The notes beneath the pieces are model-generated. The model had not been told where the DNA came from. It saw only the letters and a list, made by a program, of their open reading frames with translations, and did no database searches. Shown here piece after piece: positions 9,060-18,582 of a DNA stretch of 64,000 nucleotides (its first letter is position 1; each line of letters opens with the position of its first letter). Where the stretch lies: positions 1,727,998 to 1,791,997 of the forward strand of contig JACJYN010000003.1 in NCBI GenBank assembly GCA_020636095.1, in the 5' to 3' direction. A program made the position numbers and the translations under genes. This DNA comes from Lewinellaceae bacterium. GTDB taxonomy: Bacteria; Bacteroidota; Bacteroidia; Chitinophagales; Saprospiraceae.

Positions 9060-11618
9060 ATGAAAAAAAAAGTACTACTTATCGGCTGGGACGCCGCAGA
9101 TTGGAAAGTCATTCACCCATTGATCGATAAAGGGTTTATGCCTAATTTGGGAAAACTCATTGGTGAAGGGGTTATGGGCAACTTAATGACGCTCGACCCG
9201 CCTTTATCCCCTATGCTATGGACGTCCATTGCAACCGGCAAACGCCCCTACAAGCATGGTGTTATGGGTTTTGTCGAGCCTAATCCCGCGGGTACTAATA
9301 TTCGCCCGATACATGTTACTCCCCGAAAAGTGAAGGCAATTTGGAATATGCTGATGCAGAAGAGTTACAAAGTACATCAGGTGGGTTGGTGGCCTTCTCA
9401 TCCAGCGGAACCCATTAACGGGAATTCTGTTTCTAACTTTTATCAAAGAGCGAACGCCCCTATTCAGGACCCCTGGCCTTTGTTGGCGGGCACGATTCAC
9501 CCCCCTGAGAAAAACGATATATTCGCCTCGCTTAGATTTCATCCCGACGAATTGACCTGGGAGGACTTACATCCTTTCATTCCAAACGGCCATCAAATAA
9601 ATCAAAAAGATAAACACACTCGCAACTTACTCATCAGTCTCAAAAAAATCATTGCGGCTTGTACCACGATCCACTCTGCAACCACTTATATACTGGAACA
9701 GGAGGACTGGGATTTTATGGCGGTTTACCATGATGCGATCGATCATATTGGGCATGGTTTTATGAAATACCACCCGCCTCTAAGACCGCACGTACCAAAG
9801 GACTTGTATGACGCTTTCCATAACGTGGTAACCGCTACTTATCGCTTTCACGATACGATGCTGGGTAGCTTGATCGAACTGGCGGGAGAAGACGCTACGA
9901 TTTTACTGGTTTCTGATCATGGTTTTCATTCCGATCATCTTCGCGTCAACGCTATTCCAAAAGATCCGGCGGGACCTTCCTGGGAACACGGCCCTTATGG
10001 CATTTTTGTAATGAAAGGACCCAATATTCGTAAAGATGAAACCATCTACGGGGCAAGCTTATTAGATATTACGCCTACCGTCTTAGCCCATTTGGAAGAG
10101 CCGATTGGGCTGGATATGGATGGAAAGATATTAACCAACGTATTTGAAAACATTCCAGAAATAAAGACGATCAACAGTTGGGAAGACGTCTCTGGCGAAT
10201 GCGGTATGCACTCCAAAGATAAACTGGAAGATTCTGCCGCTAATCAGGCTGCCTTAGATCAATTGATAGAACTAGGCTATATCGCCCCGCCTGGCTCCGA
10301 TATAAAAGCAACGATAGACGCAATTTTTGATGAAGAAGATTACTACCGAGCTGTGCTTTATGCTGATGAAGGAAAGTATAGCGAAGCTATTTCAATTTTG
10401 AGGCGTCTTTACGAGGCTGCACCGACCGATCAATACTATGGACATCGGCTGGCCTACTGCTATTTACAAACTAAACAAACTGCTTTAGCGAGAGACGTTG
10501 TGCAAACGCTGATAGCGCAACAGAAAGGGCTTTCAGTTACCTTACTCCGGCTGCAAGCTTCGGTGGCGATGCAGGAGGGAGAGCCTGAAAAAGCTATAGA
10601 ATATCTAGCACAGGCAATTGGTGAAAAACCAATACACCCTGGTTTGCAACGACTTATGGGGGTGGCGTATATGAATGTCAACGATGTGCAAAAGGCGCAA
10701 AGAGCTTTTGAAGCCGCTATTCACAACGACGCCAGAGATCATCATGCCTATCATTACATTGGTAAACTGTTGTTGAAGAGCGGCAGGCCGAAAAATGCCG
10801 CTGAGAATATTTTAGAATCCATCAATTTGCGCTATTTTAACCCTCATGCTCATCTTGATCTAGGCAAGGCTTTACTCGAATTAAAGGAATACAAACAGGC
10901 GGCGCTGGCTTTTCAAATTGCTTCGCACATGATGCCGAAGCTAGCCGAAGCCAAGACGCAATTAGTAGATATTTACAAGAATCTCATTCCTCAACCTGAA
11001 AAAGCGGCAAAATTACAGGCTCAGTTGCCAGATTATACCTTACCGGAAATCATTATTGTCTCTGGGTTGCCGCGAAGCGGTACTTCTCTTATGATGCAAA
11101 TGCTGGACAGCGGAGGGATTCCCATTTTTATAGATAAAAAACGCAAGGCGGACGCTAATAACCCAAAAGGCTATTACGAGCACGAAGCAGTTAAGTCGTT
11201 GGCGCAAAATCCAGAATTTCTGGCAAAAACCGCAGATAAAGCGATCAAAATTATCGCTCACTTATTATTTCATTTGCCTCGCGACTATCGGTATAAAATC
11301 ATTTTTATGGAACGAGACATTGGCGAGGTATTGCAATCTCAACACCAAATGCTGTTGCGTTTGGATAAGGCTAAAAAAAGTCTTTATTCCTTTAAGGTAT
11401 GGAAAAATTTCCACGACGTTGTTGATAAAGTAAAAAGTACTTTCAAAGGAAATCCCAACGTAGATATTTTGTTTGTACAGCATGCCGACGCGATCAATAA
11501 ACCAGCTTATGTGGCCAGGAGAGTCCAGCAATTTTTAGATCGTCCGATGGATATTGTTCAAATGGAAGGCGCTGTAGATAAAAGATTACACCGAGAGAAG
11601 TCCGGGGAGGCAGGTTAG
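9060..11618 (+). CDS. Alkaline-phosphatase-superfamily phosphodiesterase with TPR and sulfotransferase-like domains
   Basis: An 852-residue protein from the ATG at 9060 (KKKVLLIGWDAADW); an ATG at 9042 and a TTG at 9018 are in frame. Residues about 1-370 form a type I phosphodiesterase/nucleotide pyrophosphatase domain with metal-binding GWDAADW, nucleophile region LSPMLWTSIATGKRPYKHG, DAIDHIGHGF and VSDHGFHSDH. About 410-650 are tetratricopeptide repeats (YYGHRLAYCYLQTKQTALA, HPGLQRLMGVAYMNVNDVQ). From about 665 a P-loop GLPRSGTSLMMQMLDSGG begins a sulfotransferase-type domain reaching the C-terminus. It lies just before the NRPS genes on the same strand and could modify or release a product (inference). 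The three-part fusion makes a simple assignment unsafe. Confidence 0.82.
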   Translation: MKKKVLLIGWDAADWKVIHPLIDKGFMPNLGKLIGEGVMGNLMTLDPPLSPMLWTSIATGKRPYKHGVMGFVEPNPAGTNIRPIHVTPRKVKAIWNMLMQKSYKVHQVGWWPSHPAEPINGNSVSNFYQRANAPIQDPWPLLAGTIHPPEKNDIFASLRFHPDELTWEDLHPFIPNGHQINQKDKHTRNLLISLKKIIAACTTIHSATTYILEQEDWDFMAVYHDAIDHIGHGFMKYHPPLRPHVPKDLYDAFHNVVTATYRFHDTMLGSLIELAGEDATILLVSDHGFHSDHLRVNAIPKDPAGPSWEHGPYGIFVMKGPNIRKDETIYGASLLDITPTVLAHLEEPIGLDMDGKILTNVFENIPEIKTINSWEDVSGECGMHSKDKLEDSAANQAALDQLIELGYIAPPGSDIKATIDAIFDEEDYYRAVLYADEGKYSEAISILRRLYEAAPTDQYYGHRLAYCYLQTKQTALARDVVQTLIAQQKGLSVTLLRLQASVAMQEGEPEKAIEYLAQAIGEKPIHPGLQRLMGVAYMNVNDVQKAQRAFEAAIHNDARDHHAYHYIGKLLLKSGRPKNAAENILESINLRYFNPHAHLDLGKALLELKEYKQAALAFQIASHMMPKLAEAKTQLVDIYKNLIPQPEKAAKLQAQLPDYTLPEIIIVSGLPRSGTSLMMQMLDSGGIPIFIDKKRKADANNPKGYYEHEAVKSLAQNPEFLAKTADKAIKIIAHLLFHLPRDYRYKIIFMERDIGEVLQSQHQMLLRLDKAKKSLYSFKVWKNFHDVVDKVKSTFKGNPNVDILFVQHADAINKPAYVARRVQQFLDRPMDIVQMEGAVDKRLHREKSGEAG

Positions 11619-11645
11619 GTTTTTCGATCAAAAAATCACGATTAT

Positions 11646-11769
11646 TTGACAATTTTTGTGGATCACAGTCAGCCCGAAAGCGAAAGCACGGCTTCCTACG
11701 ATCGCAGGCTCCTATACGGTCGTCGGAGCCTCTGCTTTCACTTTCCGACTGACCCACAAAAATTGTCAA
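11646..11769. repeat. 124-bp imperfect palindrome before the NRPS operon
   Basis: The outer arms are perfect (TTGACAATTTTTGTGG at 11646 and CCACAAAAATTGTCAA ending 11769). Inner arms also pair in blocks (GTCAG with CTGAC, GAAAGC with GCTTTC). Reading frames on both strands start MTIFV because of it. It can fold into a long hairpin between the phosphodiesterase gene and the NRPS operon. Possible roles are bidirectional termination, a small mobile palindromic element, or an operator. Confidence 0.8.
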
Positions 11770-11795
11770 AGAAAGAAAATCACAAACTTTTAATC

Positions 11796-12035
11796 ATGAA
11801 AACAAAAACATTACAAGAGAAATTATCTGCTTATTCGGTGTTGGGGACGGCATTTTTAGCATTAGCTCCTCACGAGGTAGAGGCGCCGCTAACCTATGTG
11901 GATTTACCGGATCATGAAATATGTCTGCGCACTACAAACCGGACTAAGTCTTTTGTTACTACTTCTAATGGATACTATAAAACTGAGCGTATTGCCGAAA
12001 CTGCTAATAGCGAATCTAACAATCCGGAAACATAA
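11796..12035 (+). CDS. Short exported protein, probably a truncated secreted-protein N-terminus
   Basis: 79 residues starting MKTKTLQEKLSAYSVLGTAF then LALAPHEVEA, a signal peptide of the style seen at the front of Bacteroidota exported proteins (basic start, YSVL-A core). It is followed by PLTYVDLPDHEICL and a Ser/Thr/Asn-rich end. It stops before any recognisable domain. It could be a remnant of a larger secreted protein or a small exported peptide. It lies 14 nt before the first NRPS gene and directly after the palindrome, so it may be the leader cistron of the NRPS operon. Confidence 0.45.
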   Translation: MKTKTLQEKLSAYSVLGTAFLALAPHEVEAPLTYVDLPDHEICLRTTNRTKSFVTTSNGYYKTERIAETANSESNNPET

Positions 12036-12049
12036 AGACCATTATAACA

Positions 12050-15000
12050 ATGAGTGCAGGTGAAAATACAAACCAGGTGGGAGTAAGCATGCTGACCGAG
12101 CTAGAGGCTCTACAATTACAGGCTTGGAACAATACCCAAGCTGAATTTCCATCCCATAAAACGATCATTGATTTATTTGAAGAACAAGTCGAAAAAACGC
12201 CGCATAATATAGCCGTTATCTTTGAGGGAAAAGAATTGACTTATTGCTCGCTCAATGAAAAAGCCAATCAAGTAGGACATTTTCTCAGAGAGACGTACCG
12301 TATTCATTCCGACGATATTATCGCTTTACAAGTGGAGCGCAGCGAATGGATGATCATTGCCATTTTAGGCGTAATGAAAGCAGGCGCCGCTTACTTGCCG
12401 ATCGATCCAAAGCTTCCAATGGCCCGAGTGAAGTTCATTCTTCACCATAGCCAAGCCAAAGGATTAATAACCGATGTAACTACCCTGAAAGCGGCACGGA
12501 AATTAACAGATATCTTGCCCGTATTGGAGATAGAAAAAATAAAGAGTCCAAGAATTCATAATCCACCTGGTATTAATGACAGCCGGGATCTAGCCTACGT
12601 AATTTATACCTCGGGGTCAACCGGGCTGCCCAAGGGCGTAATGATAGAACACCGGGGAGTCGTTAATCTGGTGTGTTTTCAGATAAAGTTCCTGGATATA
12701 AAAGAAAGCGATCGAGTCCTGCAATTTGCATCTTATACTTTTGACGCCTCGGTAGCTGAAACATTGACCGGTATTTTGTCTGGCGCCACGCTGGTCGTTG
12801 CTGGCGAAGAATCGAAATCGCCAGATTATTTCCTGAAAATGGTTGAAGATCAAAAGATTAGTGTTTTTAGCTTGCCGCCTGCGTTCCTTTCCCAATTGGA
12901 CAGGAAAAGGATGAATAACATTCGGGTATTGCTAACAGGAGGTGAAAAGCCGGTGTTGGAAGATGTGTGGTATTATAGTAAAAAGTGCAGGTACTTTAAT
13001 GGTTATGGCCCAACGGAAAATAGCATCGGAATTTCCATGTTCGAAATACCCGAAGGATGGGACAAGCACATAGTGCCGGTAGGAAAGCCTATTTCAAATG
13101 TCGAAGTCTTTATTCTTAATAATAGCAATGAATTACAGCCTATAGGCGCAGAGGGCGAAATCTGCGTGTCGGGAGTGGGGCTGGCTCGCGGCTATCTCAA
13201 CGACGAAACCCTGACGCGGGAAAAGTTTATTTCTCATCCTTTTAAAAAAGGAGAGCGTTTGTACAAAACCGGTGATTTAGGCCGCTGGTTGCCCGATGGC
13301 AATATTGAGTTTCGGGGACGGATTGACCATCAATTGAAAATTCGGGGTTATCGAGTTGAAGCCGGGGAAGTAGAGCAGGCATTGCTAAAACATCCGGCTA
13401 TTCAGTCCTGTGTGGTCACAGCTTATGATTTCAAAGGACGCAAGGAACTAGTCGCTTATTTAACGCCTAAAAAAACAGATCGTATTCCTACTGTTTCGGC
13501 CCTTTACAATTTCCTGGGTAAAACGCTCCCCGACTATATGATACCTGCTTACTTTGTGGAATTACAAACCTTGCCGCTGAGTACCAGCGGCAAGGTTGAT
13601 CGCAAAGCCTTACCTGCTCCCGATCAGGCAAATCTTGCCTCGGGCGAAAGATATGTGGCTCCTCGTAATGATCTTGAGCAAAAGTTGGTTGACTTGTGGC
13701 AAGACGTCCTGCGAAAAAAAAGAATTGGGATCCACGATAACTTTTTTCATAATGGCGGAGACTCCATTAAAGCCATTCAGATTACTTCCCGGATTGGAAT
13801 GGCCGGGTGGAAGCTTTCCACAAAAGATATTTTCACTAATCCGACTATTGCCAAATTGGCGGGGAGAATTCGCAGAAAAAAACAAAGCTACGATCAGGGG
13901 TTGGCGAGCGGCGTTGTTCCTTTAACCCCTATTCAACGTTGGTTCTTTGATCAGCATAACGAATTACATTATTTCAATCAGGCGATGCTGCTTGAATGGC
14001 CCCAACCGATCGATATCCCTGTTTTAGAAAACTGTCTTCTGACCTTGGCGCAACATCATGATATGCTGCGAACTACCTTTCGACGACAAAGCGAAGATTG
14101 GATTCAGTATATATCGGAGCAGGCGACGCTGGATTTTAAAGTCGAAGTATTATCTGATACAGCAGATAGGGCGGAAACGATAGAACGCTTAGCGAATCAG
14201 GCGCAAGCCGGCTTTGATTTAGCTGCCGGTCCGTTAATGAAAGCGATTGTTTTCCGTCAGGCACAGGAAAACGATCTGCTATTATTGATCATTCATCATG
14301 CCATAGTAGACTGGGTCTCCTGGCGGATCTTGTTGGAAGATTTAAAGATTGTTTATCGGCAAAGCTTACAAGGCAAACAAATTGAATTACCAGAAAAAAC
14401 AGCTTCTTTTCTCCTTTGGATCCAAACTATGGAACATTATGTGGCGGAGCGACTAAAACTCAAGGAATGTGATTACTGGGCTTCCGTCGTGCTGGAGAGT
14501 AATGAAAGCACTGATTTATTGCCTGTTGACAACTCCCATAAACATAACCTGGTAAAAGACACCAAAATAGTAACCGTTGGCCTCAGCGAGGCGGAAACTA
14601 ATGTATTACTTTATGAAACGCATCAGGCCTTTAATACCGAAATCAACGAGGTATTGCTATGCGCGCTCAGCCAGGCTTTAAAGCACGCTTTCGGAGGCGA
14701 TACTTACTCCGTTGTGCTGGAAGGCCATGGCCGGGAGGATATTCTCGATTTAGACGTTAGCAGAACGGTGGGTTGGTTTACCGCCATATTCCCCTTTGTG
14801 TTAAAATATGAAGATGCATCGAATATAGGTTGGCGGTTGCAATTGATTAAAGAACAACTTAGGGCGATTCCTAATAAAGGAATTGGCTATGGTTTACAAC
14901 AGTACTTGAATGAGGACGCCATCCTTCCTGACTGGCAAAATCCGGTTATTGGATTTAACTATCTCGGCGCTTTTGAAGGCCTGGGAGCAGAAAAAAATAA

Positions 15001-18000
15001 AGATACGGCCTTATTTTATTTTTCTAATCATTCTGTAGGCCGGTCTTACAGCCCATACAAGCAACGGGGCCAAGAATTGGAAGTCTCAGGGAGTATAGTG
15101 GATCATCGGCTGAGCTTAAGCATTGAGTATAATGAGCAGCGGATAGATTCTGAAGTTATTACTGATTTATTAGCTAATTTCAAAAAAGCTCTAATCGAGT
15201 TAATCCAGTACTGCGCAGCGGTGGAGGAACCTAAGTTGACGCCTGCTGATTTTACGGCCTGCCCGATGAACCTGGAAAAGTATAGCGCTTTTTTAACTAG
15301 TCATGCTTTAGCCGCGCCGGCTATCGCCGACGTCTATCCGCTCACTCCTGTCCAGGAAGGGATGTTATTTCATAAACTACTAACTCCTGATTCAATTGCC
15401 TATTTCGTTCAACTGGAAATAGGATTATCAGGCGCGCTAAATGCAAAGAGATTACGAGCTGCCGCCCAACAATTGATTGACCGGCACTCCGTTTTCAGAA
15501 CCGCCTTCTTTACTGAATTTACAGACCGCCCTGTGCAAGTCGTTTTTAAAGAGCAGGCCGTTGCTTTTGAAGTAATAGATTTAACCGATCTTCCAGAGAA
15601 AATTCAGGGACAACGAATTCAGATTTATCTATTTGCCAATAAAACGAAAGGCTTTGATTTATCTAAACCTCCGCTATTGCGTTTTGCACTTTTTAAAATA
15701 GCGGAGCGGCGCCATCGTCTAGTGATTAGTACGCACCATATCCTGATAGACGGCTGGAGTGTGCCGATCTTTCTTAAGCAATTGCTAGACTTGTATGAAG
15801 GTGAAAAAAGAATTGACTTTGAAGGCTTACCCGTTTACGCCGAGTACATTAGCCGGCTAGAAAATCAGGAACGCGAAAACCCCGTGATTTTCTGGAGGGA
15901 TTACCTGGCGGGATATGAAGCCCAACCGCTTATACCAAATCTCAAGATATTTGATAAACAAGATACAATTATTCCTCGAGAACACGTCTTCAGTCTAAGT
16001 GGCGGACAAACCGGCGCCCTCAGCCGATTAGCAGCACGGTATCAGGTAAGCTTAAACACGCTTATACAGGCGATATGGGCCATTTTGTTGGGGAGCTATA
16101 ATCAAAAAGAAGACGTCGTTTTTGGCGTGACAACCTCCGGGCGTTCCATAGATATGGAAGGCATAGAACAAATGCTGGGATTATTCATTAATACGATTCC
16201 ACTCCGGGTAACCTGGGAACCAGGACAGTCCTTTGTCACCTTATTGCAACGTTTACAAGAACAGTCCTTGGCCGTTCAGACGTACGACTATTTTGGGCTG
16301 ACGCAAATCAAGGCATCGTCAAATCAACAGGTAGATTTATTTGATCATATTATGATCTTTGAAAATTATCCGGTTGAAGAGACGTTGAATGATGGACGTG
16401 ATGTAAAGGTCGTATCCTCCACTACTTTTGATCCCACCCACTACGGCCTGGCGCTTTTGCTTGCGCCCGGAGAGCAACTGGGAATCAAATTGGTTTACCA
16501 GGAACAGGCCTGGCCGGCCGCCTGGGCAAAACGTCTGGAAACGCATATCCGACAGGCTGTAAGTAATATATTGAAACAACCGGATCAGCCCATCGGGCAA
16601 ATTGATATTTTACCCGCGGCAGAAAGGCGCCAAATTCTTGAAGAATTTAACGATACCCGAGCAGGTTTCCCGGCTGACAAAACAATTATAGATTTATTTG
16701 AAGAGCAGGTTGAAAAGGGGCCAGAGCATATAGCGGTTATTTTCGGGGACACAAGCCTGACATATCGCCAGCTCAATGAAAAAGCTAACCAGTTGGCGCG
16801 TTACCTGAGGACCAACTATCATATTAAGGCAGATGATATAATTGCGCTGCAACTAGAGCGCAGCGAATGGATGCTTATCGCCATATTTGGCATTCTGAAA
16901 TCGGGAGCCGCTTATTTGCCCATTGCACCTGATTCACCAAAGGCCAGAACCGTATACATGCTTGAAGATAGCCGGGCAAAAGCTTTACTGGCCGATGATG
17001 CGACCTTCCCAACTGCAAAAGAATTGGAGGGCCTTTTACCTGTCTTAGCTCTGGAAAAATTAGTGCACAACAATGTTTCGCCGTCCGCTATTCCCGCTTT
17101 TAATCCTGAAGAGCGGGAACAGCTTTCTTCTCCGAACGATTTAGCCTACATAATTTATACTTCTGGTTCTACAGGCCGGCCTAAAGGGGTGATGATCGAA
17201 CATCAAGGCGTAGTTAACCGGTTGAACTGGATGCGAAAGGCTTATCCCATTGGCGCAACCGATTGTATTTTGCAAAAAACACCTTACACTTTTGACGTTT
17301 CTGTCTGGGAGTTACTCTGGTGGTCTTTGCAAGGAGCTAAAGTGGCGATCCTGGAGCCAGGCGGAGAAAAAGAACCGGCTAAAATTGTGGCGGCTATTGA
17401 AAAATATAGGGTGACGGCGATGCACTTCGTTCCGTCCATGCTCAATGCCTTTTTGGCGTATATTCGTCAATTTCCCATCAGTGGAGAAACCCTTAGTCTC
17501 AAACAGGTTTTTGCCAGCGGGGAAGCTTTAGGCGCGGAACAGATTCGTCAATTTTTTCATTTAATAGGTAATGAACAAACGGCTTTGCATAATTTATACG
17601 GTCCGACGGAAGCAAGTATCGACGTCAGTTATTATGATTGCCGGGAATTGGGAAATCAGTCAATTGTCCCTATTGGTAAGCCGATAGATAATATACAACT
17701 TTATATAATTAATAAAAATGAGCAATTGACGCCTATAGGAATTGCAGGAGAACTATGCATTAGCGGCGCCGGTTTAGCCCGCGGCTATCTCAATAATCCC
17801 GAATTAACCGCTCAAAAATTTATTCCACATCCCTTCGAAGCGGGGAAACGATTCTACAAAACCGGCGATTTAGCCCGCTGGTTACCCGATGGCAACATTG
17901 AGTTTTTAGGGCGTATTGACCATCAATTAAAGATCAGAGGGTATCGAATTGAGGCCGGAGAAATTGAGCAGTACTTATTACAACATCCTTCTATTCAATC

Positions 18001-18511
18001 GGTGGTAGTTATCGGTAAAGAAATGGGACAAGGAAAGGAATTGGCCGCTTACCTGGTAGCTCGGAAGCAGATGGCGCCGGAGGCAGAATCCCTTCGTTCA
18101 TTTTTATCGGAGCAACTGCCAGCCTACATGATTCCTTCCTACTTTGTGGAGTTAAAGGCGCTGCCGCTGACCAGCAGTGGCAAAGTTGATCGAAAAGTAT
18201 TACCTGATCCCGAATCAACCGGCTTGGCGGCCGGAACAGCATACGTTGCTCCCCACAGTACGACAGAAGCTGCTTTAACAGATATTTGGCAAAGCGTATT
18301 GCAAAGAACCCGTATAGGTATTCATGATAATTTCCTTGACCTGGGCGGGCATAGCCTGAAAGCCATTCGGCTGGCGGCCTTTATTCAACAACGACTATCT
18401 GTAAAAATAGATTTAAGCGAAATTTTTGACCATCCTACTATTGCCAAATTAGCAAAAGTAATTGATAGTAAGGAAAAAACGGTACTAATGGCCATTCCAA
18501 GTATTGAATAG
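12050..18511 (+). CDS. NRPS 1: modules 1 and 2 (A-T-E, C-A-T)
   Basis: 2153 residues. Module 1: adenylation domain (about 30-520, YVIYTSGSTGLPKG), carrier with GGDSIKAI (serine about 572) and an epimerisation domain (HHAIVDW about 748, EGHGRE, SRTVGWFT). There is no condensation domain before the first A, so this is the loading module, and its residue should be turned to the D form. Module 2: condensation domain (HHILIDGW about 1228), adenylation (YIIYTSGSTGRPKG about 1700), carrier GGHSLKAI (about 2098). Specificity residues read by eye against PheA: A1 D-A-A-S-L-G-G-I-G (not recognised); A2 D-V-W-H-F-S-L-I-D, matching known serine codes. A GGDS carrier before an E domain is the known pattern. 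First enzyme of the line; the next gene starts 71 nt later. Confidence 0.95.
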   Translation: MSAGENTNQVGVSMLTELEALQLQAWNNTQAEFPSHKTIIDLFEEQVEKTPHNIAVIFEGKELTYCSLNEKANQVGHFLRETYRIHSDDIIALQVERSEWMIIAILGVMKAGAAYLPIDPKLPMARVKFILHHSQAKGLITDVTTLKAARKLTDILPVLEIEKIKSPRIHNPPGINDSRDLAYVIYTSGSTGLPKGVMIEHRGVVNLVCFQIKFLDIKESDRVLQFASYTFDASVAETLTGILSGATLVVAGEESKSPDYFLKMVEDQKISVFSLPPAFLSQLDRKRMNNIRVLLTGGEKPVLEDVWYYSKKCRYFNGYGPTENSIGISMFEIPEGWDKHIVPVGKPISNVEVFILNNSNELQPIGAEGEICVSGVGLARGYLNDETLTREKFISHPFKKGERLYKTGDLGRWLPDGNIEFRGRIDHQLKIRGYRVEAGEVEQALLKHPAIQSCVVTAYDFKGRKELVAYLTPKKTDRIPTVSALYNFLGKTLPDYMIPAYFVELQTLPLSTSGKVDRKALPAPDQANLASGERYVAPRNDLEQKLVDLWQDVLRKKRIGIHDNFFHNGGDSIKAIQITSRIGMAGWKLSTKDIFTNPTIAKLAGRIRRKKQSYDQGLASGVVPLTPIQRWFFDQHNELHYFNQAMLLEWPQPIDIPVLENCLLTLAQHHDMLRTTFRRQSEDWIQYISEQATLDFKVEVLSDTADRAETIERLANQAQAGFDLAAGPLMKAIVFRQAQENDLLLLIIHHAIVDWVSWRILLEDLKIVYRQSLQGKQIELPEKTASFLLWIQTMEHYVAERLKLKECDYWASVVLESNESTDLLPVDNSHKHNLVKDTKIVTVGLSEAETNVLLYETHQAFNTEINEVLLCALSQALKHAFGGDTYSVVLEGHGREDILDLDVSRTVGWFTAIFPFVLKYEDASNIGWRLQLIKEQLRAIPNKGIGYGLQQYLNEDAILPDWQNPVIGFNYLGAFEGLGAEKNKDTALFYFSNHSVGRSYSPYKQRGQELEVSGSIVDHRLSLSIEYNEQRIDSEVITDLLANFKKALIELIQYCAAVEEPKLTPADFTACPMNLEKYSAFLTSHALAAPAIADVYPLTPVQEGMLFHKLLTPDSIAYFVQLEIGLSGALNAKRLRAAAQQLIDRHSVFRTAFFTEFTDRPVQVVFKEQAVAFEVIDLTDLPEKIQGQRIQIYLFANKTKGFDLSKPPLLRFALFKIAERRHRLVISTHHILIDGWSVPIFLKQLLDLYEGEKRIDFEGLPVYAEYISRLENQERENPVIFWRDYLAGYEAQPLIPNLKIFDKQDTIIPREHVFSLSGGQTGALSRLAARYQVSLNTLIQAIWAILLGSYNQKEDVVFGVTTSGRSIDMEGIEQMLGLFINTIPLRVTWEPGQSFVTLLQRLQEQSLAVQTYDYFGLTQIKASSNQQVDLFDHIMIFENYPVEETLNDGRDVKVVSSTTFDPTHYGLALLLAPGEQLGIKLVYQEQAWPAAWAKRLETHIRQAVSNILKQPDQPIGQIDILPAAERRQILEEFNDTRAGFPADKTIIDLFEEQVEKGPEHIAVIFGDTSLTYRQLNEKANQLARYLRTNYHIKADDIIALQLERSEWMLIAIFGILKSGAAYLPIAPDSPKARTVYMLEDSRAKALLADDATFPTAKELEGLLPVLALEKLVHNNVSPSAIPAFNPEEREQLSSPNDLAYIIYTSGSTGRPKGVMIEHQGVVNRLNWMRKAYPIGATDCILQKTPYTFDVSVWELLWWSLQGAKVAILEPGGEKEPAKIVAAIEKYRVTAMHFVPSMLNAFLAYIRQFPISGETLSLKQVFASGEALGAEQIRQFFHLIGNEQTALHNLYGPTEASIDVSYYDCRELGNQSIVPIGKPIDNIQLYIINKNEQLTPIGIAGELCISGAGLARGYLNNPELTAQKFIPHPFEAGKRFYKTGDLARWLPDGNIEFLGRIDHQLKIRGYRIEAGEIEQYLLQHPSIQSVVVIGKEMGQGKELAAYLVARKQMAPEAESLRSFLSEQLPAYMIPSYFVELKALPLTSSGKVDRKVLPDPESTGLAAGTAYVAPHSTTEAALTDIWQSVLQRTRIGIHDNFLDLGGHSLKAIRLAAFIQQRLSVKIDLSEIFDHPTIAKLAKVIDSKEKTVLMAIPSIE

Positions 18512-18582
18512 CCTGGATTGCTATTGCTAAATTTTCAAACTGACAAGGAACTTTAAATTTTAGGTGACCTTTACTCATTACC

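Noticed and set aside
11494..11769. Minus-strand frame starting MTIFVGQSESES
   Set aside because: Its start is the mirror image of the plus-strand MTIFV created by the palindrome; the rest is antisense to the phosphodiesterase gene.
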